This document shows, in pieces, positions 9,162 through 19,708 of a stretch of DNA of 36,554 bases. Numbering within the stretch: position 1 is the stretch's first letter; every line of letters starts with the position of its first letter. The notes below the pieces were generated by a model that ran no database searches, was not told where the DNA came from, and saw only the letters and a program-made list of their open reading frames with translations. This stretch comes from an uncultured Chloroflexota bacterium. Lineage in GTDB: Bacteria > Chloroflexota > Anaerolineae > Caldilineales > Caldilineaceae. Both the position numbers and the translations under genes were made by a program. The stretch is taken from contig CAIOHJ010000046.1 of NCBI GenBank assembly GCA_903858085.1, forward strand, positions 1-36,554, given 5' to 3'.

Positions 9162-9605
9162 ATGCGGCTGCGTGCCCTGCAACAGACTCTGGCGCTCCGG
9201 CTGATGCTCTGGAGCCTCCTCAGCATCGCCGTCGGAGTGCTGCTGCAAAAAACAGCGCTCCCCTTCTGGCGTGCCTTCGGCCAGCAGACAGCGGGCTGGG
9301 GCGCGATCGACGGCGCAATCGCACTGGCAGGCTGGCGCGGAGGGACACAGCCCCCTCCCCCCCCTGTACAGGAACTGCCCGAACTGCGCAAATTGCGTGC
9401 GCTGCTTTGGGGCAACGCTGGCCTGGATCTGCTCTACATCGCCGTTGGGCTGCTCCTCTGGCGCCAGGCTGGCCCGGCACGCCGCGGGCACGGCGCCGCC
9501 GTTGTGCTGCAAGCTCTCTTTCTGGCCATTTTTGACTGGGCCCACGCCCGCGTCACCGCTCAACTCGAAAAACAGTGCAAGGATCTACATGACCACAACC
9601 CATGA
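9162..9605 (+). CDS. Small membrane protein, function unknown
   Basis: This 147-residue protein shows about four hydrophobic segments: LMLWSLLSIAVGVLL, WGAIDGAIALAGW, LDLLYIAVGLLLW and AVVLQALFLAIFDWAH. A Pro-rich soluble loop (TQPPPPPVQELPEL) lies after the second. The pattern WGAIDG, GNAGLDLLY and FDWAH suggests a conserved family, but I cannot name a function. It starts 7 bases after the SDR stop and overlaps the renalase-like gene by 17 bases, so the three are probably co-expressed. Confidence 0.72.
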   Translation: MRLRALQQTLALRLMLWSLLSIAVGVLLQKTALPFWRAFGQQTAGWGAIDGAIALAGWRGGTQPPPPPVQELPELRKLRALLWGNAGLDLLYIAVGLLLWRQAGPARRGHGAAVVLQALFLAIFDWAHARVTAQLEKQCKDLHDHNP

Positions 9606-10641
9606 TGTCGTGCAGGATGTCGTGATCGTCGGAGCAGGGCTCAGCGGGCTGATGGCCGCCATCCGGCTGGGAACTGCCGGGCTGCGGGTCGTCGTCGTCG
9701 ACAAAGGACGCAGTGTCGGTGGGCGACTCGCCACCCGCCGTGTCGCAGGCGGACGGGCCGACCACGGCGCCCAGTTCTTCACCGTGCGCCACGAACGCTT
9801 TGGCCGCTGGGTGGAAGAATGGCGTCAAATCGGCCTGGTCTACCCCTGGTCCCATGGCTGGAGCGACGGCAGCCTGGCCAGCACCTCCCCCGACGGCCAC
9901 CCCCGCTACGCTGTGCAGGGAGGAATGAACAACCTCGCCCGCCATCTGGCGACCCAGGCAGCTGCCAGCGGGGTTCTGCTGCGCACCGACACGCGCGTCA
10001 CAGCCCTCACCCCCGAGGGCGCTGGCTGGCAATTCACCGCCGAAGCGGGGACAGCGCTGCGCGCACGGGCAGCAGTTCTCACCGCGCCGGTGCCCCAGAG
10101 CCTTGCCCTGTTGCGTGGGCTTCACCTGGCAGAACCCGAACGCGCCCACCTCGAACGCATCCGCTACGAACCCGCTCTGTGCGCTCTCTGCGTGGTCGAA
10201 GGGGGGGTGACTTTGCCTGAACCTGGCGCGGTGCAGCGGCCGGGCGCCGAGATTGCCTGGATCGCCGACAACCAGCGCAAAGGCATTTCACCCGGCGCAA
10301 CCGTCGTGACGCTGCACGCCGGCGGGGAGTGGAGTGCCGCCCACTACGACGAGCCGGACGAACGGGTCGAGGCCGCTTTCTCTGCCGCGCTGGCCCCCTG
10401 GCTGGCCGAAGGCGCGACCGTGGTCGAAGCGCAGGTCAAACGCTGGCGCTATGCCGCACCCACTGTGCTGCACCCCGAACGGCTGCTGCGAGCCAGCAGC
10501 GCTGCGCCCCTGCTCTTCGGCGGCGACGCCTTCGGAGAGCCCCGCGTCGAAGGAGCGGCACTCTCCGGTCTGGCACTCGGCGACGCACTGGTCGCCGAAT
10601 TCACCCCTGCTCGTCTGCCAACGCCCGCGCCTGCTCAATAA
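9589..10641 (+). CDS. Renalase-like FAD-dependent amine oxidase family protein
   Basis: The 350-residue flavoprotein starts with the Rossmann motif DVVIVGAGLSGLMAAIRLGT and continues with VVDKGRSVGGRLATRR and ADHGAQFFTVR, the hallmark of the renalase/NAD(P)-binding protein group. The C-terminal FAD segment is LLFGGDAFGEPRVEGAALSG. Bacterial renalases oxidise isomeric dihydro-nicotinamides (alpha- or 6-DHNAD) back to NAD; whether this one does is unproven. The start at 9589 overlaps the upstream gene by 17 bases; the frame is open further upstream but without family similarity. The 3' end overlaps the convergent bactofilin-like gene by 41 bases. Confidence 0.85.
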   Translation: MTTTHDVVQDVVIVGAGLSGLMAAIRLGTAGLRVVVVDKGRSVGGRLATRRVAGGRADHGAQFFTVRHERFGRWVEEWRQIGLVYPWSHGWSDGSLASTSPDGHPRYAVQGGMNNLARHLATQAAASGVLLRTDTRVTALTPEGAGWQFTAEAGTALRARAAVLTAPVPQSLALLRGLHLAEPERAHLERIRYEPALCALCVVEGGVTLPEPGAVQRPGAEIAWIADNQRKGISPGATVVTLHAGGEWSAAHYDEPDERVEAAFSAALAPWLAEGATVVEAQVKRWRYAAPTVLHPERLLRASSAAPLLFGGDAFGEPRVEGAALSGLALGDALVAEFTPARLPTPAPAQ

Positions 10642-12118
10642 TCGCCGAACTCCGGATCCGCCCCTCCGGCCATAAGACGATCCTGGCAATCTCGGCAGGG
10701 GTGCAGCGGGCCAGCTGAGCAAAGGTCACAATCCCAGCAGCCTTGAGGCGCTGGTCGAACACAACCCCGATCCCGTTGATGCGCGTAAAGTTGTCGCTGC
10801 GCTGCACAGCCTCTGCCTCCTGGGTCGCCCCGCTCTCCGGCGGCTCAGAAGGCGGCCCAGAGAGCGGCTCAGAAGGCGGCTCAGAGAGCAGCTCAGAGAG
10901 CAGCTCAGAGAGCGGCTCAGAAGGCGGCTCAGAGAGCGGCTCAGAAGGCGGCTCAGAGAGCGGCTCAGAAGGCGGCTCAGAGAGCGGCTCAGAGAGCGGC
11001 TCAGAAGGCGGCCCAGAGAGCGGCTCGGCAGCAGAGGAGGGGCTCCCCGCGATCCCCTCTTCCCCGCCGACCGCTCTGGCAGCCTGCGCACCGCTGAGTT
11101 TGAGGGTGCTGACCAGCACAGCACCAGTTCCCAGCGAACTCACAAACAGAGCCGTCAGCCAGGCAAAGAAGCCAAAACAACTGCCGAGAACCCAGAGAAA
11201 GGCGACCACAACGCCCGGCAACAGAATCCCGACGGCAGGACGGAAGAGGCGTGGCAGCCCCAGCCTGGCGTTTGCTCGCAGCCCAATTTCATCGCCAAGC
11301 GCTGCCAGCCCGACCAGGTTGACGGCACCGAACAAAAGCGCCAGCAGCAGAGCAGGCGGGCGAAAACAGACCGACAGCCACAGCAAGCCGATCAAGGCCC
11401 CGCTCACCAGGTTGAAGAGCAGGCCGGTCGCAAAACTGAGGGCTGTGCGGTCGACCAGAAGTCGGCGGGAGGTTTCAACCCATGCCGGACGCATCTGCAC
11501 AAGCAGGACCCCCACCCCCGCAGCCAGCCCGAGCAGCAGCACAGCCTGCACGATCCGACCGACCAGATTCCACAACAGTTCCAGCAGGCTGGGCGCTTGG
11601 ACCGGAGAAGGCACAGCCAGCGCAGGCAGATCGGGCAGATCCAGGGCGGTCGACGGGCCGCGCAGCACGCTTCCCTGCACCACAGCCCCGCGCTGCTGGT
11701 CGACTTCCCCGCTGACGACGCTGATGTCGCCGCCGACAAACGCCTCTTCCCCCAGCTCGACATCGCCGCTCAGGGCGGTGATCGAGCCGCCGACATTGCC
11801 GTCGATCTGCACATCCCCGCTGAACGCGGTGATGTCCCCGACGACTCCCCCGCCCGCTTCGACGGCAACCTCGCCGGCATAGACCACCAGACTGCCCCGG
11901 ATCTCGCTGTCCGAGTCGACGGTGACATCTCCGTTCAGGACGGTGATGTCCCCTTCCAGAACTTCGCCGCTTTGCACGCGCAGGTCCTCGTTGAAAACAG
12001 TCTGCTGTTGTACCACAGGTCGGTTGGCTGCCAGGAGAGGGGCAGCCAGCAGCACCCCCAACAGCAGCCCCGTGCAGAGCCCGACTGCCCCGATCTTCCA
12101 GCTTGCTTCTTGTTTCAT
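10601..12118 (-). CDS. Bactofilin-like polymer-forming membrane protein with C-terminal HhH domain
   Basis: The 505-residue protein has an N-terminal signal or anchor (about residues 8-30). A beta-helix-like repeat region (about 40-160) follows, with recurring ITVLNGDVTVD, ITAFSGDVQIDGNV, ITALSGDVELGEEAFVGG and ISVVSGEV units, as in polymer-forming cytoskeletal proteins. Then come about four membrane helices (about 185-350) and a PSEPLSEP-type linker (about 375-450). It ends in a helix-hairpin-helix-like domain (FTRINGIGVVFDQRLKAAG, then TFAQLARCTPAEIARIV) resembling those of DUF4332-type or flap-endonuclease-like proteins. The start ATG has GGAGG five bases upstream. It follows the sigma/anti-sigma pair in the same direction with an 89-base gap and may belong to that regulon. 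The domain combination is unusual. Confidence 0.75.
   Translation of the reverse strand: MKQEASWKIGAVGLCTGLLLGVLLAAPLLAANRPVVQQQTVFNEDLRVQSGEVLEGDITVLNGDVTVDSDSEIRGSLVVYAGEVAVEAGGGVVGDITAFSGDVQIDGNVGGSITALSGDVELGEEAFVGGDISVVSGEVDQQRGAVVQGSVLRGPSTALDLPDLPALAVPSPVQAPSLLELLWNLVGRIVQAVLLLGLAAGVGVLLVQMRPAWVETSRRLLVDRTALSFATGLLFNLVSGALIGLLWLSVCFRPPALLLALLFGAVNLVGLAALGDEIGLRANARLGLPRLFRPAVGILLPGVVVAFLWVLGSCFGFFAWLTALFVSSLGTGAVLVSTLKLSGAQAARAVGGEEGIAGSPSSAAEPLSGPPSEPLSEPLSEPPSEPLSEPPSEPLSEPPSEPLSELLSELLSEPPSEPLSGPPSEPPESGATQEAEAVQRSDNFTRINGIGVVFDQRLKAAGIVTFAQLARCTPAEIARIVLWPEGRIRSSAIIEQARALADEQG
10849..11026 (-). repeat. Tandem coding repeats for the PSEPLSEP linker
   Basis: Nearly identical 12- and 24-base units (on the plus strand, GGCTCAGAGAGC and GGCTCAGAAGGC in alternation) encode Pro/Leu-Ser-Glu-Pro repeats in the bactofilin-like gene. 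The near identity at DNA level suggests recent slippage and a length that may vary between strains. Confidence 0.85.
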
Positions 12119-12207
12119 CAAATCCTCCGGCGAGATGCCCCTGCCTGTACGAGTGGGATTGTCACACCCACAGAGCCCGTCTGATCTTGCCAACTATCGC
12201 ACACACG

Positions 12208-12798
12208 TTATTCTATCTGCAAGGGGGCAGACAGGCGATCTGCTCTTGCGCTGTGCCGGAGCAGCCACGCCCAGCCAGCCACCAAAAGACCGGTGGCTGC
12301 GGCCGACAACCAGCCCAGCCACTGCAGCTGGGGGGCCAGGGCCAACAACGCTGCTGTCTCGGCACTGGCCCCCCCCCACAGCCGAGCCGTGCTGTAGGCC
12401 ACCAGCAGCGCGCGCACCTGCTCTGCCAGCCAGGGCGACTGTGTGTACACCAAAAAGATGACCCCTGCAGCAGCCACCCCAGCCACCCCAGCCAGCGCGC
12501 CCAGCGCCGCTGCTGCCAGGATCAAAAAAACCCGCTGATGGGCTTGCCGCTCCTGCTCGGCCAGACGCCGTTCGAAGCGACGCACAAAGCCGGTCGCTGG
12601 CTCCAGCGCAGGTGTCGTCGCCAACAGTGTCTCCAGCTCCTGCCAGCGCAGCCAGAGCCGGGCAGACTCTGGCTGCTCGGCCAGCAACGCTGCAAAGTGC
12701 ACCTGCGCCTCTGCGCCCAGCTCCCCGTCGAGCGCCTGCGCCATCCACCACTCCAACTCCCCCGATTCATCCAGCACCCCCTGAAGACGATCGGCCAT
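12208..12798 (-). CDS. Anti-sigma factor, transmembrane
   Basis: The 196-residue protein starts 15 bases after the ECF sigma stop, the classic position for a cognate anti-sigma. The N-terminal part (residues 1-80) has anti-sigma-like text: WWMAQALDGELGAEAQVHFA, then EQPESARLWLRWQELETLL, with the ALDGEL pattern of zf-HC2/RsiW-type proteins. The HxxxCxxC zinc motif is missing, so it would be a zinc-free version. Two hydrophobic segments follow (about 92-117 and 160-180), so a periplasmic or cell-surface signal could be sensed. Assignment rests on position and the N-terminal pattern. Confidence 0.72.
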   Translation of the reverse strand: MADRLQGVLDESGELEWWMAQALDGELGAEAQVHFAALLAEQPESARLWLRWQELETLLATTPALEPATGFVRRFERRLAEQERQAHQRVFLILAAAALGALAGVAGVAAAGVIFLVYTQSPWLAEQVRALLVAYSTARLWGGASAETAALLALAPQLQWLGWLSAAATGLLVAGWAWLLRHSARADRLSAPLQIE

Positions 12799-12813
12799 AT
12801 CTGCTCCTCCTGC

Positions 12814-13437
12814 CTACCTTTCGGCCAGCGCCAGCTGGACAAACGACCCGGCACCCTCTGCCTTCCCGGCGCTGGGCGACACAGACAACGTCTCTGCACG
12901 CTGGGAAAGGGCCACCAGCTGCTGGCGAGCTCGAAAGAGCCTGCTCTTCACGGTGGCAACCGTCACCTGCATGGCTGCAGCAATTTCTTCGTAGCTCAAC
13001 TCCTCCCAATACCGCAGCACAAGCGGGGTGCGATACTCCGGAGCCAACTGCTCCAGCAAAGACTGAACCTCCAGACGGGTTTCCTGGCGGAGCAGATGCT
13101 GTTCTGGGCGCAGCCCCTCCCCTTCCAGCTCTTGCAACACAGGGTTGTCGTCGATCGAAATTTGCGTGGTCCGTCGTTTGCGCAGCTGGTCGATACAATA
13201 ATGGTTGGCAATCGCAAACAGCCAGGTCGAAAACTTCATCGCTGGGTCGTACTGGCCAAGCCGACTGTAAGCGCGCAAAAAAACCTCCTGGGCAGCATCT
13301 TCAGCTTCCTCCAAATTGCCCAGCATGCGATAGGTCAAATTGAAGACCGGGCGCTGGTAGACGTCGACCAGGTGGCTGAACGCCCCCCGATCCCCGCGCA
13401 ACGCCTGCTCCAGCCAGAATTGCTCCTGTTCGTTCAT
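12814..13437 (-). CDS. RNA polymerase ECF sigma factor (sigma-70 family)
   Basis: The 207-residue ECF sigma shows region 2 as FSHLVDVYQRPVFNLTYRML, then GNLEEAEDAAQEVFLRAYSR and FSTWLFAIANHYCIDQLRKR. Region 4 reads LAPEYRTPLVLRYWEELSYE, then EIAAAMQVTVATVKSRLFRA. A tail of about 35 residues follows. It directs RNA polymerase to a dedicated promoter set, held off by the adjacent anti-sigma until a signal arrives. The ATG at 13437 has AGGA at good spacing; a GTG at 13458 would add seven residues and has a poorer ribosome site. An ECF-style promoter about 120 bases upstream suggests autoregulation. Confidence 0.92.
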   Translation of the reverse strand: MNEQEQFWLEQALRGDRGAFSHLVDVYQRPVFNLTYRMLGNLEEAEDAAQEVFLRAYSRLGQYDPAMKFSTWLFAIANHYCIDQLRKRRTTQISIDDNPVLQELEGEGLRPEQHLLRQETRLEVQSLLEQLAPEYRTPLVLRYWEELSYEEIAAAMQVTVATVKSRLFRARQQLVALSQRAETLSVSPSAGKAEGAGSFVQLALAER

Positions 13438-13524
13438 CGCTTCCTGTCTTGCCGTCACACAAAAAGGCGGCTTCCCTTCTCGTAAAGCCGGACAATTCTC
13501 TCTCCAGAAGCTCCCACCGCCTGC

Positions 13525-13628
13525 TCTTGTGCCCGTTGCCTACTTACACTACCACTACGCAGCACAACACAAAAAGTTACAGCAAGAGCTGCAGGGGATG
13601 GAACTCGGGCACAAGACTTTTTTGTGTT
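13525..13628. repeat. Two interleaved inverted repeats in the divergent sigma/cohesin gap
   Basis: TCTTGTGCCCG (13525-13535) is the perfect inverse of CGGGCACAAGA (13606-13616). AACACAAAAAGT (13566-13577) is the inverse, with one extra T, of ACTTTTTTGTGTT (13616-13628). The arms alternate A-B-A'-B', so the pairs cannot both form simple nested hairpins. They overlap the candidate ECF promoter and may be operator sites or a regulatory RNA structure. Confidence 0.5.
13554..13581 (-). promoter_or_regulatory. Candidate ECF-type promoter for the sigma operon
   Basis: On the minus strand TGTAAC is followed 16 bases later by CGTAGT, which matches the AAC (-35) and CGT (-10) cores recognised by many ECF sigmas. 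It points toward the ECF gene, as expected for an autoregulated operon. Confidence 0.45.
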
Positions 13629-13680
13629 AAAATCATTTTATCGATTGTCAAACGTACAATCCAGGCCAAGAAATCAACCA

Positions 13681-15459
13681 ATGAGCAGACCAGAGCCCCA
13701 AATGAACAGCGCACCCAGGGTTTCCAAGCTGTTGACTCTTCTTCGTTGCAAGTGGGCTGTTGCGTTGCCCGCATTGCTCACCTGGATGGTGTGCTGGTGT
13801 ATTCTACCTGTACAAGCGCAGACCCCTCCAGCTACCCCTGAACCTGGCACGGTACTGGTTCTGCAATCGTCCACTCCAACGATTCCTGTAGGCCAGGTTT
13901 TCAGCGCCACAATCCAGGTGCGTACCAGCCAGCTGGTGGACGGGGTTGCCGCTTATGTAAATTTTGACCCGACCGTGCTGCAGGTAGCAGCCATCTCTCC
14001 CGGCAGCACTCTTTCGCTCGAATTGCAGAACCAGTTCGACAACACGCGGGGACATATCAATTTTGTTGCTGGTCAGTTAAACAGTCCATTCCCCTCTCGT
14101 GATTTTGTTCTCGCAACAATCCGCTTTCAAGCCACGCGACAAATTTTTGAAACGCTGCTCACCTTTGAAAGTATGGACTCCCAGCGGCAAAGCAACGTCA
14201 CATTTAACGGCAACTTGATTCTCGTAAACTCTGAAAATGCTGCTGTCACTGTGATAGACCCGCCCACGGCAACACCTACGGCGACGCGGACCCCCGTTCC
14301 ACCTACCGCGACACCCACGGCGACACGGACCCCCGTTCCACCTACCGCGACACCCACGGCGACACGGACCCGCGTTCCACCCACGGCGACGCCGACCCGC
14401 GTTCCGCCCACAGCGACGCGGACCCCCCTTCCGCCCACAGCAACGCCGACCCGCGTTACGCCCACAGCGACGCGGACCCCCCTTCCACCCACGGCAACAC
14501 GGACCCCCGTTCGCGCCACAGCGACGCCGACCCGCGTTCCGCCCACGGCGACACGGACCCCCCTTCCGCCCACGGCGACGCCGACCCGCGTTACGCCTAC
14601 AGCGACGCGGACCCCCGTTCGTGCCACGGCGACGCGGACCCCCGTGCGCGCCACAGCGACGCCGACCCGCGTTCCGCCCACGGCAACGCCCACAGCGACG
14701 CGGCCCTCCATTCGCGCCACGGCGACACAGACCCCCGTGCGCCCCCCAATGCTGCCTATCTTGCCCCCAACTGTCATGGACATACCGGAAACAGAGCTGT
14801 CCACCGACACGCCGATCGTGCTTCCCCCCCCAATCAATACACCGACCCCTGTACCGACAGAAAACAGTGATTCGAGGAGATGGCTGTTGGAAGGTACAGA
14901 GGACAGTGTTTTTTCTACAGACAGTGCCTTCGGCCATACTGTCTTGTTTGTGCCAGCAGCTGCGATCGTCGAAAAACAACCGGATGTCCTCTATGCGCTG
15001 TCCTATGTTGAACAGACCCCACCCCTGCTTGCGCCAGACCCCTTGTTCAGTTTTGTGGGTCGAGCCTTTCACGTTGAACTGCTGGTCAACGGGCAGACCC
15101 AGCCTGAGTACATATTTACCAAACCGGTCGAATTGAGGCTGGCGTATTTGCCTGTACAAGAGCTGGACCCCAATTCTCTGGCTCTTTTTTGGTATGATCG
15201 GTCCGCAGATCAGTGGTTCAGCGAGGGCCACTGGGTGAGCAGTGTCGATCCAGCAGCACAGACGGTTCATGTCACTCTGCCGAAGACCGGCCAGTATGTG
15301 CTTGGGGTACGGGCGTCTCCCGGCAATCTGCCCGTTGAACCGATGGAGGCTGTTGGGCACCTCTTTCTTCCGATGATCTCTGGGGAGTGTACGCTGGAAT
15401 GTCAGACACGCCCAAGCACATCTGCGGTGCAACTCTTTTTGCCGACAATTTCCAGATGA
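13681..15459 (+). CDS. Secreted cohesin-like domain protein with Thr-Pro stalk
   Basis: The 592-residue protein has a signal peptide (hydrophobic LLTLLRCKWAVALPALLTWM, cleavage near PVQAQ). A cohesin-like beta domain (about residues 50-185) follows, with FSATIQVRTSQLVDGVAAYV, FDPTVLQVAAISPGSTL and FVLATIRFQATR. A stalk of (PTATRTPV/LPPTATPTR)-type repeats covers about 195-360. A C-terminal beta-rich domain follows. The C-terminus has two similar hydrophobic motifs, LFLPMIS and LFLPTISR, seen in many exported Chloroflexota proteins. Start ATG 13681 is preferred; a GTG at 13624 and an ATG at 13702 are alternatives. It diverges from the ECF operon and could be one of its targets. The partner of the cohesin domain is unknown. 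Confidence 0.78.
   Translation: MSRPEPQMNSAPRVSKLLTLLRCKWAVALPALLTWMVCWCILPVQAQTPPATPEPGTVLVLQSSTPTIPVGQVFSATIQVRTSQLVDGVAAYVNFDPTVLQVAAISPGSTLSLELQNQFDNTRGHINFVAGQLNSPFPSRDFVLATIRFQATRQIFETLLTFESMDSQRQSNVTFNGNLILVNSENAAVTVIDPPTATPTATRTPVPPTATPTATRTPVPPTATPTATRTRVPPTATPTRVPPTATRTPLPPTATPTRVTPTATRTPLPPTATRTPVRATATPTRVPPTATRTPLPPTATPTRVTPTATRTPVRATATRTPVRATATPTRVPPTATPTATRPSIRATATQTPVRPPMLPILPPTVMDIPETELSTDTPIVLPPPINTPTPVPTENSDSRRWLLEGTEDSVFSTDSAFGHTVLFVPAAAIVEKQPDVLYALSYVEQTPPLLAPDPLFSFVGRAFHVELLVNGQTQPEYIFTKPVELRLAYLPVQELDPNSLALFWYDRSADQWFSEGHWVSSVDPAAQTVHVTLPKTGQYVLGVRASPGNLPVEPMEAVGHLFLPMISGECTLECQTRPSTSAVQLFLPTISR
14259..14740 (+). repeat. Tandem coding repeats for the Thr-Pro stalk
   Basis: Degenerate 18- and 36-base units (core CCCACGGCGACGCGGACC, variants with CGTTCCGCC or CTTCCGCC) encode PTATRTP/PTATPTR repeats. 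Such stalks usually span the cell surface layer and may be glycosylated on Thr; copy number is prone to change. Confidence 0.88.
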
Positions 15460-15571
15460 CTGTCCCTGCCCTGGCACTCAATTTTGCCCACGTGTTGTCG
15501 TCTGTAGTACAGTATAGCCATTGACATCTGCTCAGAAAAGACTGTTAGGAAGGGTGCAGAAGGAAACCTGA

Positions 15572-17629
<2,058 letters not shown>

Positions 17630-17637
<8 letters not shown>

Positions 17638-18850
17638 CCCAAACTTCCTCCCCACCCGCCCTCCCGCCCTCCCACCCGTTCCCCCCATCAAGGGCAGCTG
17701 GGAAGAGCTGCTTTTGCGCGGCCAGCAGCTGCTCACCGAACAGAACGAAGCCGGCGTCGAGCTGCTGCAACACCTCATCCAACGGCTAGGCCAGCTGCCT
17801 CTCGCCCAACGCCAGGCTGCCCAACAGCGGCTCGACCAGATCCGCCTCGCCGCCCTCGTCGAGCTGCTTGCCTACCTGACCAGCCACGACCGCTACGACC
17901 AGGCTGTCGCCTATACCCAGCTCGCTGAAGAGTTTGCCGTGCCCACAGAGCACGCACAGTGGAGGCTCTATCGGGCTTACATTTTGCTGCAGGCAGACGC
18001 ACTCGACGACGCCTTCGCCCTGCTCACCGAACAGGCCCGCTCCGGCGACATCGAGACCTGGTCTCTGCTGGCCGACAAGGCGTTCAGATACAGCCACCTT
18101 GCCATCGTCCAGGCCGCCTGCACCGAACTTGAAGAGCTCGTCAACCGCGCCCCCCGCACAGAGACAGAGCCGACCCAGATCGCCTATCTCCACGCCACAC
18201 TCAGCTACTTCAAAGCGCTCCTCGCCCTTGCCCAACACAAGATCGGCGAAGCAGATGCCTGGATGCAGCATGCGATCGTCTGCCACGGCCCCTACGACCA
18301 AAAAATTCCGAGCTTCTATGGCCGGCTGATCGAGCAGGGATGCTACCAGGAAGCCCTGCCTTGGATTCAACGGGACCAAGAAAACCCGCGCCGCAGTCAC
18401 TTCTGGAACGGTTTTGTCTATCACCACCTCAAAAACCCTGCCAGGGCCAGACAACACTGGCAGAGCGCCATCGATCTCCCCCTGCCCGAATCGGGCGAGG
18501 TCGACGCGCTCGACCTGATCCTGGCCCGCTATTATCTCGGCGACCCAGACGGGGTCGGGCTGGCCATTATTCTCGACAGCCTGCGCCGCGAAGAAGCGCT
18601 GACATTCAGCCAGTTTTTCCTGGCTGGGCTGGGGTGGGCCCTCCGCGGCGACCCCACCGCCGCAGAAGTCAATTTTCAGGCGGCGCTGACCCACAGCAAA
18701 TCCACCGCCAGGGGCCAGAAACTGCCCCACATCTGGTGGCGCTTCTGCCAGGATCTCGTCCCGGCCAGCAGCCACACCCGCTACGCCCACTATTTCAACC
18801 TGCAACCCACGCACGGCAAACCACAACCCGATTCTACCCAAGATCAATAA
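17630..18850 (+). CDS. TPR-like repeat protein
   Basis: The 406-residue protein is mostly helical, with several TPR-like helix pairs such as YDQAVAYTQLAEEFAVPTEH, ALDDAFALLTEQARSGDIET, LLALAQHKIGEADAWMQHAI and ALRGDPTAAEVNFQAALTHS. A Pro-rich N-terminus (FLPTRPPALPPVPP) precedes them. There is no signal peptide. The start overlaps the chelatase stop by 8 bases, suggesting coupling; TPR proteins usually scaffold other proteins, so it may act with the chelatase. No enzyme motif is seen. The later start is preferred because the longer frame would read through the chelatase gene. Confidence 0.75.
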
Positions 18851-18854
18851 CCCA

Positions 18855-19661
18855 ATGGCCACACCCAACAGATTCAGCGGCACCTTAGACGACGCCGAGC
18901 AAAAAGAATTTCTCGCCTTCGCCCGCCAGCTGGCTGAAGTCAGCGCAGCGGTCATCCGTCCCTATTTCCGCAGCAACTTTGTCGTTGAACGCAAAGCCGA
19001 CGAGTCCCCGGTCACCGCTGCAGACCGCAACGCCGAACTCGCCATGCGCGAACAGATCGAACGCACCTACCCAGACCATGGGGTGCTGGGCGAAGAGTAC
19101 GGCAGCCACCAGCCAGACGCGCGCTACCGCTGGGTGCTCGACCCGATCGACGGCACCAAGGCGTTTGTTTCGGGCGCCTATCTCTTTGGGACCCTGATTG
19201 CACTGGTCAAGGAAGGCCGCCCGGCACTCGGTGTCATCCACCAGCCGATCGTCGGAGACTATCTGGTCGGGGTCGGCACCCAGAGCTGGCTCAACGGCCA
19301 GCCGGTTCAGGTGAAGCGCTGTTCACGGCTGGCTGAGGCGATCCTTCTCACCACAGACCACTGGAATGTCTTCGCCCACCAGAACGGGGTCGCCTACGAG
19401 CAGCTGACCCGCCAGGTCGCCCGCTACAACAACTGGGGCGACTGCTACGGCTATTCGCTGGTCGCCACCGGTGGGGCACACATCATGATGGACCCGATTC
19501 TGAACGAGTGGGACCTGATGGCGCTGATTCCGGTAATCGAAGGCGCAGGCGGCTGCATCACCGACTGGCAGGGCAACGACCCGGTCGGCGCGACCAGCAG
19601 CGTGGCCACCAACGGCGAACTGCACGCCGCTGTCATCCAGGCATTGAATCGGCCCGCCTGA
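18855..19661 (+). CDS. hisN: Inositol monophosphatase family, HisN-like histidinol-phosphatase
   Basis: The 268-residue Mg-dependent phosphatase has the family metal sites VLGEEYG, VLDPIDGTKAF and EWDLMALIPVIEGAGG. The text NWGDCYGYSLVATGGAHIMM matches the HisN-type histidinol-phosphatase branch, which removes phosphate from histidinol phosphate in histidine synthesis. Inositol or other sugar monophosphates remain possible substrates. It starts 4 bases after the TPR gene, so it is probably in the same transcript. Length fits the family (about 260). Confidence 0.85.
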   Translation: MATPNRFSGTLDDAEQKEFLAFARQLAEVSAAVIRPYFRSNFVVERKADESPVTAADRNAELAMREQIERTYPDHGVLGEEYGSHQPDARYRWVLDPIDGTKAFVSGAYLFGTLIALVKEGRPALGVIHQPIVGDYLVGVGTQSWLNGQPVQVKRCSRLAEAILLTTDHWNVFAHQNGVAYEQLTRQVARYNNWGDCYGYSLVATGGAHIMMDPILNEWDLMALIPVIEGAGGCITDWQGNDPVGATSSVATNGELHAAVIQALNRPA

Positions 19662-19708
19662 GCCAGCCCTCTCGGCAAGGCGAGACCTACCCCAAAGGAG
19701 ATCGTTCT

